DNA of 64,000 bases, taken from positions 2,480,001 through 2,544,000 of the forward strand of contig AP025252.1 of NCBI GenBank assembly GCA_016865505.2. Reading direction: 5' to 3'. Source of the stretch: Bryobacterales bacterium F-183 (GTDB lineage Bacteria; Acidobacteriota; Terriglobia; Bryobacterales; Bryobacteraceae). The notes below the pieces were generated by a model. That model was not told the DNA's origin. It was given only the letters and a program-made list of their open reading frames with translations, and ran no database searches. Below are positions 37,026 through 47,160 of the stretch, one piece after another. Every line of letters begins with the position of its first letter. Position 1 is the first letter of the stretch. Made by a program: the position numbers and the translations under genes.

Positions 37026-38104
37026 TCGTCGCGTTCCTCCTGGCCGTTGCTGCCGCCCAAAGCCAACCCGCTCATACCCCGCTGCAGGCCCAAGCCACCC
37101 AAGCCCGCTTGGCCGGACGTTTGGACGAAGCGGTAACTGCCTACAAACGTGCGTTGGTCGCGACACCTGCCTGGTCCGAAGGCTGGTACTTCCTCGGCAC
37201 GATCTACTATGAGAAGGACCGCCCGAAGGATTGTGTGGACGCCTTCGCCCGCTTCACCAAGCTCCAACCCAACGTCTCAGCAGGCCATGCCTTTCTAGGC
37301 CTGTGCCTGTTTCAACTTGGTCAGTACCCTGCATCGCTGGCCGAACTCAATCGCGCCGAACGCATCGGCCTCCCGCAGGAGGACGCACTCACCGACGTCG
37401 CCAGCTACCACGCCGCCATGCTCCACACCAAGGACGGCAACTTCGAAAAAGCCCTGCAAATTCTCAACTTCTTCTCGCGCCGCGAAACCATCGATCCCAA
37501 GATCATCGAACTCACCGGCATCACCGCCCTCCGTCGCGCGATCTTTCCGGCGGACCTGCAGGCTTCCGATCGCGAGCTGATCTACCGTACAGGGCGCGCT
37601 GTCATGACGGGTGGCGCACGGCGCGCCGCCGAAGCTGCGCGCATGTTCGAAGAACTCACCCAGGACTTTCCCACCGAACGCAATCTCCACTTTGTCTACG
37701 GTAGTCTGCTGCTAGGCTCGGATCCCGAAGCCGCGATGCGACAGTTTCAGCAAGAGCTGAAGATTCAGCCCGACCATCTGCCCACACATGTCGTAATGGG
37801 CCTACAGTACCTGTCCCAGGGCCAATTCGAAGCTGCGCGGAGCACGGGCGAGATCGCCATAAAGCTCGCGCCACGTAACTTCACGGCCTACACCGTCCTC
37901 GGTCGCGCTCTCGCTGAAGGTGGACTCGATATACCCGCTGGCATCGCCTCTCTCGAGAAGGCCGTCGAGCTTGAGCCCGGCAGTCCACAAGTTCGCATCG
38001 CTCTGGCCGCAGCATACGCCAAGGCCGGTCGCCGCGACGAAGCAGCCAAGCAACGCGCGGAGTTTCAGCGCCTCAAGAAAGCCCTGGAGGGCGGCGCACC
38101 GTGA
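37022..38104 (+). CDS. Exported TPR-repeat protein (second of pair)
   Basis: 360 residues from ATG 37022, overlapping the previous stop. The leader MIVAFLLAVAAAQSQPA is a short signal peptide. TPR-like units include ARLAGRLDEAVTAYKRALVATPAWSE, YFLGTIYYEKDRPKDCVDAFARF, AFLGLCLFQLGQYPASLAELNRAE and VVMGLQYLSQGQFEAARSTGEIA. A middle section (about 115-190) is less regular. It is probably a paralogue of the preceding TPR protein. Its stop overlaps the GTG of the heptaheme cytochrome gene (GTGA), so production of scaffold and cytochrome is coupled. Confidence 0.85.
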   Translation: MIVAFLLAVAAAQSQPAHTPLQAQATQARLAGRLDEAVTAYKRALVATPAWSEGWYFLGTIYYEKDRPKDCVDAFARFTKLQPNVSAGHAFLGLCLFQLGQYPASLAELNRAERIGLPQEDALTDVASYHAAMLHTKDGNFEKALQILNFFSRRETIDPKIIELTGITALRRAIFPADLQASDRELIYRTGRAVMTGGARRAAEAARMFEELTQDFPTERNLHFVYGSLLLGSDPEAAMRQFQQELKIQPDHLPTHVVMGLQYLSQGQFEAARSTGEIAIKLAPRNFTAYTVLGRALAEGGLDIPAGIASLEKAVELEPGSPQVRIALAAAYAKAGRRDEAAKQRAEFQRLKKALEGGAP

Positions 38105-39090
38105 CGGCCATCCTGGCGCTGCTATCCCTTGCTGCGGACCTTCCCGCGTCCGATCGTCTCTGTGCGACCTGCCACAAGGACATCGTCCAGCGCTATTACG
38201 GCTCGGCGCAAGCACACGGCAGCACCATGGCTCGTGCCCTGTACACCATCGATCAGGCGGCCCCGCTACTCGGACCGAAACCCCTCACCTACAAGCTCGG
38301 CAAGTACTCGTATACGCTAACCGGACCCAAGTACTCGGTGACCGATGGAGCAACCACTCTGGACCTCACACTCGCCTGGGCCTTCGGGCAAGGCGCTGCC
38401 GGACAAACCTACGTCTATCAACATCAGGGCACCTGGTACGAATCGCGTCTCAGCTTCTATAAAGAAACCAAGTCGCTGGACCTCACCATGGGAGCACCGC
38501 CCGGTGAACCCCGCACCCTCATCGAAGCCGCAGGCCGGGAGATGACGGCCAAGGACGTCACCGCTTGCTTTGGCTGCCACACCACCAACTCCATTCAGTC
38601 GGGTAAGGTCGTCTTCGAGAAGCTACAGGCGGGCATCGGCTGCCAGAACTGCCATGAGAACGCCTTGAAGCACGCCCGCACCATGCAGCCGCAGGCATCG
38701 CTGGCCAAATTCACCACAGAAGAACAGTCCGATTTCTGCGGGCGCTGCCACCGTACCTGGGCTGACATCGCATCGGGCGGACCTCGCGGTGTCGGAAACG
38801 TGCGCTTTCAACCCTATCGCATCGCAAACTCCAGATGCTACGACGCGGCCGACCGTCGCATCGCTTGTACCGCCTGCCACGACCCTCACGGTCCACTAGA
38901 GGTCAACGCTAAGGCGTACGACTCAAGTTGCCTCAACTGCCACTCCAAAGACAAGAAAGCCTGCTCCAACAAGCAGGCCGATAACTGTACGTCTTGTCAC
39001 ATGCCCAAGTACGAGATCCCCGGCTCGCACCATCTGTTCACCGATCACCAAATCCGCATTGTGAGGCCAAATGAAAAGTATCCTAACTAG
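38101..39090 (+). CDS. Heptaheme c-type cytochrome
   Basis: 329 residues from GTG 38101 (GTGA overlap). A short hydrophobic leader (TAILALLSLAADLPA) predicts export. Seven CxxCH heme sites are visible: CATCH, CFGCH, CQNCH, CGRCH, CTACH, CLNCH and CTSCH. The first lies near the N terminus, and the others fall in the second half. HCs such as SHHLFTDHQIR supply possible distal ligands. The layout resembles cytochrome c554/NrfB-like multiheme carriers. It likely passes electrons in the periplasm; donor and acceptor are unknown. Its last 20 bases overlap the start of the VWFA gene, an unusually long overlap for this operon. Confidence 0.9.
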   Translation: MTAILALLSLAADLPASDRLCATCHKDIVQRYYGSAQAHGSTMARALYTIDQAAPLLGPKPLTYKLGKYSYTLTGPKYSVTDGATTLDLTLAWAFGQGAAGQTYVYQHQGTWYESRLSFYKETKSLDLTMGAPPGEPRTLIEAAGREMTAKDVTACFGCHTTNSIQSGKVVFEKLQAGIGCQNCHENALKHARTMQPQASLAKFTTEEQSDFCGRCHRTWADIASGGPRGVGNVRFQPYRIANSRCYDAADRRIACTACHDPHGPLEVNAKAYDSSCLNCHSKDKKACSNKQADNCTSCHMPKYEIPGSHHLFTDHQIRIVRPNEKYPN

Positions 39091-41032
39091 CCTGTGTCTG
39101 GCCGCGGGCTTGCTCGCGCAATCGAACGACATCACTCTCAACCTAGTCGTCAAGGACAAAAAGGGGGCCGCGGTCAAAGGTCTCTCCGGCGCGGACTTTG
39201 AAGTGAACGACAACGGCGCCAAAGCCGCCAAGGTAGAGGCCAGACTTGTGGATGGCGGAACCGCCCCGCGCCTGTTCACCCTTGTCTTTGAAGGTCTCGA
39301 TAACGAGCAGCGTCGTCTCGCCAAACAGATCGCATTTGATCTCGTCAAAGAAGGCCAGGGCGAGAATCACTACTTCGCCGTCGTGCTGATTACCAATCAG
39401 CTTTGCCTGCTCCAGCCGTTCACCAACGACCCGAAGCTAGCCCAAAGTGGCATCGAAGCGGCGCTCAGCGGGCAGGCTCCCACGGCCTTTGTGAAGACAC
39501 ACAACGACGTTGTGGCGAAGCTCGAGGGGGCCACCGATCCGCTATCGCGCGTGCAAATGGCGATGCTCAAGAAGCAGGTCGCAATGGATGGCGATCAAGG
39601 CTCCCGCCGCAGCATTACTGTGCTCGATTCGATCTCGACCGGCCTCGCCACACAGCCTGGCCGCAAACCGATTGTTTATTTCAGCAACGGCCTGATCGTA
39701 CCCACGTTTCTGGATGTCCCTTTTGAAGCCTTGCAGGCGCGTGCCAATCGCGGAGGCGTCTCTTTCTACGGGATTGACTGCAAAGGTGTAGGAGGCATCG
39801 GTGCCGGTGGCGGCGGTTCGCGAGCCGTCGAATCTACCAGCGGAGAGTCCCGCGGCTTCGGTTTGGGCGGCTCACAAACCGGAGGTGCCAACGCTGGTGG
39901 CGATGCTCCAGCGGACTTCTTCGGTATCGACCAAGCGGTGGAAGGCCTGCGCAGCAACAGGCAAGCAAATCTGCGAGTACTGTCCGAAACCACTGGCGGA
40001 CTTCTCATTGCCGACAGCAATAATCCGAAACCGCTGCTACGCCAACTCGTCGACGACACCGTCACCTATTACGAACTCACCTACGATCCCGGCATCGACA
40101 AGTTCGATGGATCCCTCCGTCGCACCACTGTCAAAACTTCTGCAAAAGACGCCAGGATTCGCGATCGCGACGGCTATTACGCCCTGAAGCTCGATCAGCA
40201 GGACCTCCTCCCGTACGAGGTCACAATGCTCGACATCCTATCGGCCACACCGTTGCCACGCGACGTGGAGTTCCGCTCCGGCACCTGGAAGGTCAAGCCA
40301 GGCGTACTTTCCACAGTTGCTGTAGAGGTCCCTCTCGGCGGCCTCACCTTCAAAGAAAGTGCCGAAAAACAGCTGTATTTTGGACGCATTCTTATGCTCC
40401 TGCAAGTGAAAGATCCGGCAACAGGCAAGATTCTGCAACGCTTCTCTCGCGACCTTCCGTTGCAGGGCAAGCTGGATCAGCTTGCCGCCCTCAAGACCTC
40501 GAACTTCAACTTCCGTGAACAGGTCGCCGTACCGCCCGGGCGCTACATCGTGGAAGCAGTGATTGCAGACCAACTCTCAGGCAAGGCAGGCGCACGCAAG
40601 ACGTCGCTTCTCGCCAACGCCCCCGCCGGCAAGCTGGCACTCAGCAGCATCGCTGTTGTTCGTAACTTCCAGCCCAACACCAAGGATCTCTCCCCCGACG
40701 ACCCCTACCAGTTCCAGGGTGGCCGGATTACGCCCACGCTCAACACAACTCTCAAGGCGGTTAAAGGCGCAGCCATGGCGTTGTTCTTCACTGTGTACCC
40801 GGATCCTGCGGCAGCGGAGGCGCCACAGGCAGTCGTGCAGTACATCAAGGACGGGGCCGTCGCCGGCAGTGCAAACCTACAACTCCCCGCCGCTGTGAAT
40901 GGACGAATCCCTTACGTGCTCTCATCCCCTCTGGACGCCATGCCACCGGGAATGTATGAAGTGAAAATAACCGTGAAACAAGGCGCCGCTGCACCCGTGC
41001 AGGAATCTATATTCCTAACCATCGAACCCTAA
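39071..41032 (+). CDS. VWFA-related protein (acidobacterial TIGR03436 type)
   Basis: 653 residues. Signal peptide MKSILTSLCLAAGLLAQ; an N-terminal beta domain with the typical VKDKKGAAVKGLSGADFEVNDNG; then a VWFA-like Rossmann region (about 75-335: LFTLVFEGLDNEQRRLAKQIAFD ... RKPIVYFSNGL ... SFYGIDCKGV). The usual MIDAS DxSxS is replaced by VFEGLDN, so metal binding is doubtful. A Gly/Ser-rich insert lies near residues 240-275. The C-terminal 280 residues are beta-rich. It ends TAATG against its paralogue. These proteins are widespread secreted proteins of Acidobacteriota without an assigned job. Confidence 0.88.
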   Translation: MKSILTSLCLAAGLLAQSNDITLNLVVKDKKGAAVKGLSGADFEVNDNGAKAAKVEARLVDGGTAPRLFTLVFEGLDNEQRRLAKQIAFDLVKEGQGENHYFAVVLITNQLCLLQPFTNDPKLAQSGIEAALSGQAPTAFVKTHNDVVAKLEGATDPLSRVQMAMLKKQVAMDGDQGSRRSITVLDSISTGLATQPGRKPIVYFSNGLIVPTFLDVPFEALQARANRGGVSFYGIDCKGVGGIGAGGGGSRAVESTSGESRGFGLGGSQTGGANAGGDAPADFFGIDQAVEGLRSNRQANLRVLSETTGGLLIADSNNPKPLLRQLVDDTVTYYELTYDPGIDKFDGSLRRTTVKTSAKDARIRDRDGYYALKLDQQDLLPYEVTMLDILSATPLPRDVEFRSGTWKVKPGVLSTVAVEVPLGGLTFKESAEKQLYFGRILMLLQVKDPATGKILQRFSRDLPLQGKLDQLAALKTSNFNFREQVAVPPGRYIVEAVIADQLSGKAGARKTSLLANAPAGKLALSSIAVVRNFQPNTKDLSPDDPYQFQGGRITPTLNTTLKAVKGAAMALFFTVYPDPAAAEAPQAVVQYIKDGAVAGSANLQLPAAVNGRIPYVLSSPLDAMPPGMYEVKITVKQGAAAPVQESIFLTIEP

Positions 41033-43101
41033 TGCTGTTCACCGCACTGCTCGCCATTGGTCTCACCGCGCAAGAGTCCGCCATCATTAGGTCCTCCACC
41101 AATGAAGTTGTGGTGGACGTTGTAGTGCGCGACAAGAAGGGCAAGCTCGTCAAGGGCCTAACCGCCGCGGACTTCCAGGTACTAGAGGACGGTGCTCAGC
41201 AAGCCATCACTTCGGTTCGCGAAAACTCCGGTACGCTCGTGGCCGGTAGCGACAACGCCGCAAACCCTGCAAGACTTGCAGATGCCACACGTCCCGTACG
41301 CTTGTTCTCTCTGGTCTTTGATCGTCTGGGTATTGACAGCCGCCGCCTCGCTCGCCAAGCGGCCTATGACTTCATCAAAGAGGACCTCGCACAGGACGTC
41401 TACGTCGGCGTCTTCTACACAGACCAGCGCCTGAACGTCCTGCAGACGTACACCAAAGATCGGGCCAAACTGCGCGCGGCCATCGACCGTGCGGTCGGCT
41501 CCAACGCGATGACCGACTACGCCAATGCCAACAGCTCGCTACAGTCCGCTGCGGGAGCAACGGTCGCTGGTGCGGGCGCCTCCGAAGCCGCAGCCAACAG
41601 CAACGGAGCGACTGTCGACGGCGCGGGCATGGCCGCCGAGTCGATGAATCGCATGATCAACGACATGCTGGAGTTCGCGGAAACCGGCAATCGTGAACAG
41701 CAGGGCCGCTTCTCGATCTTTGGTCTTTGGGCCATCGTCAAAGAACAGTTCCGCCTTCCTGGCCGCAAGTCCGTGTTCTACTTCTCCGAAGGCTTACAAC
41801 TCCCCAATGCGGTGCTCCAACAGTTCCAAGGCATGATCTCCGCTGCCAATCGCGCCAACGTTACGATCTATGCCGTCGATGCCCGCGGACTCTCCATCAC
41901 TGGCGACAACGCCATGGGCAACGACATGATGAACCGCAGTCTGCGTGTCAGCCAGGGGCAGTACCGTGGCTCCGGCGGCGGTGCGGTGACCCGTGAGGAT
42001 GCCACTCAGTTTGATCGTGCGCTCGACGCCATCCGCGCCAATCCGCAAGTCGCGCTGCAGGAACTCTCCGAATCCACCGGCGGCTTTCTCATCGCAAACA
42101 TGAATGACTTTCGCAAGCCCGTACAGCGCGTAGTAGAAGAGATGGGGTCGTACTACGAGATCATCTATCGCCCCACCAATATGAATCTCGACGGCAGCTT
42201 TCGAGTCATCGATGTCAAGCTGCCCAATCGCGGCGACGTCAAGATTCAGGCTCGCAACGGCTATTTCGCCCTACCCTCGTTGAGCGGCAAGCCGGTCTCG
42301 CCCTTCGAGGTCCCATTGCTAAACGCCCTGCAAGCCAAGCCCCCGCGCCGCGACGTCGACTTTCGAGCCACTGTAACGCCATTCCGCCCGGGCCACGCCG
42401 TTATCGTTTTCGACATGCCAATGAAGGACCTCGCCTTCACTCCGAACACCGACAACACGGCCTACCGTTCGCACTTCTCGTTCCTCGCTCTCATAAAGGA
42501 TGAACAAGGGCAAGTGGTGGACAAGATCAGTCGCGATCTACCGGTGGACGAACCCTCAGCCAAGCTCGAAGGCTTTAAGCAAGGCCGCGCAATCTTCACC
42601 AAACCCGTCAAGCTCCCGGCCGGGCGCTATACCTTGGAATCTGCCGCATCGGACATCGAAGGTGGCAAAATCGCCGCCAGACGTGTCTCGGTTGTTGTGC
42701 CACCGCGTGGCCCCTTCGCCCTCAGTGGTCTCACCGTTATTCGTCGTGTCGACAAAGCGCCTGCGCAGCCAGATGCCGACGACCCCTTTGTGGTCATGCA
42801 AAATCGCATCATCCCCACCTTGAGCGACAAGATCCCCAACAAGGCACTCTCGTTGTACTTTGTCGTGTACCCCATGCCTGACGCATCCGACAAACCGTCC
42901 GCGTTGATGGAGTTCTACAAAGACGATATAAAACTCGGTGAAGGACCTGTGGATCTCCCCCCGGCGCTACCCGATGGCCGCATCCCATACATCGCCAATA
43001 TCCCGGCTGACAAGTTCCAGCCCGGCCTCTACGAGATCCGTGTGATCGCGCGGCAAGGCGCCGCGACGGACCGTCAAAGCATCTTCGTTACGATGGAATA
43101 A
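41032..43101 (+). CDS. VWFA-related protein (TIGR03436 type), paralogue
   Basis: 689 residues from ATG 41032, which overlaps the preceding stop (TAATG). Leader [14 protein letters not shown]; then [24 protein letters not shown], closely parallel to the preceding protein; VWFA-like core ([24 protein letters not shown] ... [15 protein letters not shown] ... [11 protein letters not shown]) with a degenerate MIDAS. An Ala/Ser/Gly-rich insert near 160-205 interrupts the core. The C terminus repeats the layout of the first copy ([26 protein letters not shown], then beta sandwich). The pair may form a heterodimer or stacked complex (inference). It is followed one base later by the CRTAC1 gene. Confidence 0.88.
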   Translation: MLFTALLAIGLTAQESAIIRSSTNEVVVDVVVRDKKGKLVKGLTAADFQVLEDGAQQAITSVRENSGTLVAGSDNAANPARLADATRPVRLFSLVFDRLGIDSRRLARQAAYDFIKEDLAQDVYVGVFYTDQRLNVLQTYTKDRAKLRAAIDRAVGSNAMTDYANANSSLQSAAGATVAGAGASEAAANSNGATVDGAGMAAESMNRMINDMLEFAETGNREQQGRFSIFGLWAIVKEQFRLPGRKSVFYFSEGLQLPNAVLQQFQGMISAANRANVTIYAVDARGLSITGDNAMGNDMMNRSLRVSQGQYRGSGGGAVTREDATQFDRALDAIRANPQVALQELSESTGGFLIANMNDFRKPVQRVVEEMGSYYEIIYRPTNMNLDGSFRVIDVKLPNRGDVKIQARNGYFALPSLSGKPVSPFEVPLLNALQAKPPRRDVDFRATVTPFRPGHAVIVFDMPMKDLAFTPNTDNTAYRSHFSFLALIKDEQGQVVDKISRDLPVDEPSAKLEGFKQGRAIFTKPVKLPAGRYTLESAASDIEGGKIAARRVSVVVPPRGPFALSGLTVIRRVDKAPAQPDADDPFVVMQNRIIPTLSDKIPNKALSLYFVVYPMPDASDKPSALMEFYKDDIKLGEGPVDLPPALPDGRIPYIANIPADKFQPGLYEIRVIARQGAATDRQSIFVTME

Positions 43102-43102
43102 C

Positions 43103-44797
43103 ATGGCGCTAAACAGACGTCAGCTACTGCGCGCAGCGGCCGGTGCTTTTGGCTTGAGCCCCTTGCAATCGCAGCCCAGATCGCCACTGTTTGTCGAGAT
43201 CCCCGCCTCTCAAAGTGGCATCACTTGGGTACACGAAAACGCCATGTCGCCCGAGCGCTTCCTGCCGGAGACCCTACCTCCGGGTTGTGCGTTTCTCGAC
43301 TACGACAACGATGGCTGGGTCGACATTTTCCTGGTCAATACCGGACCTTGTGACTTCTACAAGCCCAAGCAGCCGCTCCGCCACGCGCTCTATCGCAACA
43401 ATCGCGACGGTACGTTCACTGACGTCACTGATAAGGCTGGTATCCCCTTGTCGAACGCGTTTGGCCAGGGCGTAGCTTGCGGCGATTTCGACAACGACGG
43501 CTACCCCGACATCTTCATCACCGCCTACGGACGCCCTACGTTGCTGCAGAACAACCGCAACGGTACCTTCACCGACATCACGGTGAAGTCGGGCTTGGCC
43601 GGCATGGCCAGCGGCTGGACCACCAGCGCCGTTTGGGTTGATTTCGACAACGACGGTAAGCTCGACCTGTTTGTCTGCAACTTCGTACAGTACGGCAGCA
43701 AAGATCGCTTCTCATGCGGTGACAACAAGCTGGGGCGCAAGTACTATTGCATCCCCCGCGTCTTCAAGCCCAGCGCCAGCTATCTCTATCGCAACAATGG
43801 CGACGGTACCTTTAAGCTCGTCAGCGGCGGCACGGATATCGAAAAGGCTCTCGGCAAGGGTCTGGGCGTGGTCGCAACAGACATCAATAATGACGGGCTA
43901 ATGGATCTCTTCCAGGCCAACGACACCGTGCAGAACTTCCTCTTCGTCAATCGCGGCAACAACAAGTGGGAAGAGATCGGCTTGGCGGCGGAAGTTGCAT
44001 TCAGCGCAAGCGGCCAAGCCCGTAGCGGCATGGGCGTCGACGCGTTTGACATTGATGGAGACGGCTATCAGGACCTTTTCGTCGCCAACGTTGACCAAGA
44101 GATGTTCTCGCTCTATCAGAATCGCAAGGACGAGAGCTTTCAGGACACAGCCCATCGTCACTCGGTGGCGCAGAGTACCCGTCTGCTTTCCGGATGGGGT
44201 CTGAAGTTCTTCGACTACGATAACGACGGCCTGGTCGACGCGATCCTCTCCAACGGCCACCCGGACGACATGATCGAGCAGTACTCGCAGCAGGTGAAGT
44301 ACAAAGAACCACTGCTGCTGTTCCATCACGATGGCAAGAACCTGCGGAATGTAAGTGTAGAAGAAGCAGGTCCAGTCTTCGCAAAGAGCTTTCCCGCACG
44401 GGGACTCGCCGTCGGCGACATCAATAACGACGGCCGCTTGGATGTCCTGGTCGCGAACAATGGCGAAGCCCCGCTGCTACTCGAAAATCGCGCGGGGCAG
44501 GGCAACAACTGGATCGGCCTGCGGCTGGAAGGCAAGACCTGTAATCGGGACGCGGTTGGCGCACGCATCGCCTGGCAGGTCAACGGAACGAAAAAGCTCA
44601 CCCGCCTCAAGAACAACGGTGGCAGCTATCTGTCCAGTCACGACATGCGCGAGATTCTCGGCCTCGGCCCACAAGGCAAACTCGACTGGGTGGAGATCCG
44701 CTGGCCGAAGCCAAGCACCCGCGTCGAACGCTTCACTGGTCTCGAAGTAAACCGCTACCACACGATTGTGGAAGGCACCGGCAGGCCGCTAGGCTAG
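43103..44797 (+). CDS. CRTAC1-family FG-GAP/ASPIC-UnbV protein, Tat-exported (third copy)
   Basis: 564 residues. Unlike the other two copies, its leader is twin-arginine ([20 protein letters not shown]), so it is exported folded, perhaps with bound metal. FG-GAP loops: [75 protein letters not shown]/UnbV end: [16 protein letters not shown] ... [16 protein letters not shown] ... [22 protein letters not shown] segment near 205-220 may form a disulfide. It is last in the operon that begins at 35916; the next gene is convergent. Confidence 0.9.
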   Translation: MALNRRQLLRAAAGAFGLSPLQSQPRSPLFVEIPASQSGITWVHENAMSPERFLPETLPPGCAFLDYDNDGWVDIFLVNTGPCDFYKPKQPLRHALYRNNRDGTFTDVTDKAGIPLSNAFGQGVACGDFDNDGYPDIFITAYGRPTLLQNNRNGTFTDITVKSGLAGMASGWTTSAVWVDFDNDGKLDLFVCNFVQYGSKDRFSCGDNKLGRKYYCIPRVFKPSASYLYRNNGDGTFKLVSGGTDIEKALGKGLGVVATDINNDGLMDLFQANDTVQNFLFVNRGNNKWEEIGLAAEVAFSASGQARSGMGVDAFDIDGDGYQDLFVANVDQEMFSLYQNRKDESFQDTAHRHSVAQSTRLLSGWGLKFFDYDNDGLVDAILSNGHPDDMIEQYSQQVKYKEPLLLFHHDGKNLRNVSVEEAGPVFAKSFPARGLAVGDINNDGRLDVLVANNGEAPLLLENRAGQGNNWIGLRLEGKTCNRDAVGARIAWQVNGTKKLTRLKNNGGSYLSSHDMREILGLGPQGKLDWVEIRWPKPSTRVERFTGLEVNRYHTIVEGTGRPLG

Positions 44798-44821
44798 CTC
44801 TTGCAGTGTCCGGGGGCGCGG

Positions 44822-47029
44822 TTACTTGATCAGTCTCAGCCAGCGCCCGCTGTATCCCTCAAGAGCAATCGGCGCGCCCAGAGCCAACGTCTCTCCGCTG
44901 ACCGGATCGATTGCGGACTTGTACTTCATCCCTCCCGCATTGAGCCGGACCTGCTTCGGCTCGCCATCATTGATGAAGAAATAGTGGTCCGCCGCAGGTG
45001 CAGCCAAGCGATACACAGCGGCCCCTGCGCATGAGTATGGCGACTGCAACCCGCCTAATGTGTATTGCCGCAGTAGGAACTCCAACTGTGTCTTGCCAGG
45101 TGCGAACACGGCGTAGGAAGCATCCCACCCCAGAATCACCGCCGTACCCTTGCCGAGCTTCACCTCGGTCACCGCAGGCTCGCCAGTTTGAAAGCGCGCC
45201 TTCACCTCAGCGCGCGTCGGCTGCAGCGTATAGACAAACCCGTTCAGCTTCTGCCCGGCCAACACGCGAACGACATTGCTGGAGTACTGGCTGTCGCTGA
45301 TCTCCGCGCCGAATAGTGTTTCAAATGCCGTACCCTTCGCCGTCCCCAACACAAGACCATGCTCGTCGTACAGCGCGCCGGGCGCATCCATCACCACGCG
45401 GCCTCCATTGCGTACATACTCTGTCAGCCGTTCCAGTAACGCATTCGAAATGGAGATCTGCCCGGGCAAATAGATCACCTTGTAACGTGGCGCCAGGCCC
45501 GCCTCAATATCAGCTGGCGTAACATGCTCCCAAGGCACATTGCCATCAACCAAAGCCCTGCTGATGCCTACACGCGCCTGCATTGGATAATGACGGAAAT
45601 GATCGCGGCCTCGCAGCGATATAGCCGCCCAGATCGCATCGCTATGCCAGTTGTACAACACCCCAACCTGCGGCTCCTTGCGCGCTTCCCAAAGCTCATC
45701 TCGCAACGTTTCGGCTGCCTGCGCGATCTGCCCAGCCCGCACGGCGCGCTCCGTTGGCTTCCAATTCCGGTCCAACAGAGCATACTCACCACCTTCCCAT
45801 CCGGCTCTCCGATAGTTCCAGGTCCACACACCGGCACCCTTAAAGCCTCCAGCCAGATACGACAAAAACAACTGCGTCATCGTACCCGCCGTGGCGGAAA
45901 ACCCCGGCGTCGTGGAACTCTGCGCGTAATCCCACCCCTTCGCGCCAGTCAACTGCTGCGGCCCGCCCGTGGACTCCCACGCCCCTGTCCATCCGCCTTT
46001 GAAAAGGTCGGCGGCAAAGCTCACCTGCATGTAGATCGGCAGTGCGACCTCGTAGTTCACCTCGCCGTAGTGCCACGCAAAGTGAATCGAAGGAAAGAAG
46101 CTGCCGGTCTTCGTCTGTGTATTCGCCAGCCACTCCATGTTGGTCGCGCGCCACGCAAAGGGAAGGAAAAGACCCATCTCGCCGCCCGTACGCGTGGGCG
46201 CATTCGGATTTGCTTGATGCGCCGCAGATGCTACCGCAGCGATCTCCCGCGCATGATACTCAGCCTTGTACCGCAGCACATCGCGAACTCTGCCGTACTC
46301 GCCACCGTACCCGCGCAGTGTGTTTGGCTGTGACGCAATCGCCGCCACACCTTGGTCAACATCCTCCCAAGTCTGAAACGGTTTAGCGTCAATCCCGACT
46401 TCATACTGATTCCAGGCATCCGCCAGTTCGCGTACGCTCTTGTAGTTCTCGCGAAGCCAACGCCGAAAGTGCGGTACATCCTCGTTGCGCAACATCGGAT
46501 CTGGCGTGAACTGAAAGCCTTTCAGCTCTGGTACCCCAGCACCTTCCAGATAGGGACGGCCACTATCGAGCGCAATTCCGCGCCGCAACACTTCCTTCTG
46601 GTACGCCAGCATCCGCGGATCTTTCCGGATCTGCTGTTTGGTCGCGTTCTCCGGGATGCCCAAACGCCGCAGCAACTCGGGCGTAATCTGCTCCCAACCG
46701 CCTTCGCCATACCAGAAAGGAATGATGCCCTCCTCCAGTGCGACCTCCAGCACTTTCGCCTGCGGCCATTCCGGCGTTTCCTGCGTCTGCTTCAGGTTAT
46801 GGAAGCCAAGCTTCTTCATCAGTCGGAAGTGCTCACGCATCTCCTGCTCCGTCATGCCCTTCCACGGCAGAAACACCACGCCAAAAGGCATCGGAGCCAA
46901 ATCGCGTATTTTCCGCTGCATCGGCGAATCATGCAGCCTGTCGTATAAATCGTGCAGAAAGGGATCGTTCTTCTGCGCCGCGGCGATGCCCAGGGCAAGC
47001 AACGCCGCACCCCAAATGCGTGTCTTCAT
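44822..47029 (-). CDS. GH42-like glycoside hydrolase, exported
   Basis: 735 residues from ATG 47029 (signal peptide MKTRIWGAALLALGIAAAQ); a longer frame to 47173 has no leader and reaches the kinase start. The N-terminal barrel follows the GH42/GH-A pattern: GVVFLPWKGMTEQEMREHF ... MKKLGFHNLK ... EEGIIPFWYGEGGWE, then FRRWLRENYKSVRELADAWN. Glu352 in GAWESTGG is a good candidate nucleophile. A GATase-like trimerisation region follows (about 430-590: VIYLPGQISISNALLERLTEYV, GGRVVMDAPG), with a small beta C terminus. GH42 enzymes are beta-galactosidases, but activity here could be on another beta-glycoside. It is convergent with the CRTAC1 operon. Confidence 0.75.
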   Translation of the reverse strand: MKTRIWGAALLALGIAAAQKNDPFLHDLYDRLHDSPMQRKIRDLAPMPFGVVFLPWKGMTEQEMREHFRLMKKLGFHNLKQTQETPEWPQAKVLEVALEEGIIPFWYGEGGWEQITPELLRRLGIPENATKQQIRKDPRMLAYQKEVLRRGIALDSGRPYLEGAGVPELKGFQFTPDPMLRNEDVPHFRRWLRENYKSVRELADAWNQYEVGIDAKPFQTWEDVDQGVAAIASQPNTLRGYGGEYGRVRDVLRYKAEYHAREIAAVASAAHQANPNAPTRTGGEMGLFLPFAWRATNMEWLANTQTKTGSFFPSIHFAWHYGEVNYEVALPIYMQVSFAADLFKGGWTGAWESTGGPQQLTGAKGWDYAQSSTTPGFSATAGTMTQLFLSYLAGGFKGAGVWTWNYRRAGWEGGEYALLDRNWKPTERAVRAGQIAQAAETLRDELWEARKEPQVGVLYNWHSDAIWAAISLRGRDHFRHYPMQARVGISRALVDGNVPWEHVTPADIEAGLAPRYKVIYLPGQISISNALLERLTEYVRNGGRVVMDAPGALYDEHGLVLGTAKGTAFETLFGAEISDSQYSSNVVRVLAGQKLNGFVYTLQPTRAEVKARFQTGEPAVTEVKLGKGTAVILGWDASYAVFAPGKTQLEFLLRQYTLGGLQSPYSCAGAAVYRLAAPAADHYFFINDGEPKQVRLNAGGMKYKSAIDPVSGETLALGAPIALEGYSGRWLRLIK

Positions 47030-47148
47030 GCGCTCAAGGACTTTAGAATACGACGAAGCCGCATACTTGCGGCACGCTGCCTGCTTCGTCCAATACCTGC
47101 CTCCCCGCGCCCTCCTCGCAGGACCGGTATTGTGCACTAAAACACAGC

Positions 47149-47154
47149 TAGAAT
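47149..47154 (+). promoter_or_regulatory. Possible -10 (TAGAAT) of a leaderless kinase transcript
   Basis: AGcTAGAAT lies 6 bases before ATG 47161, with no Shine-Dalgarno and no good -35. It is the same arrangement as at 4977, 35904 and 50110. The 131-base spacer 47030-47160 also serves the divergent GH42 gene, for which no promoter is clear. Confidence 0.35.
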
Positions 47155-47160
47155 GTTCCA

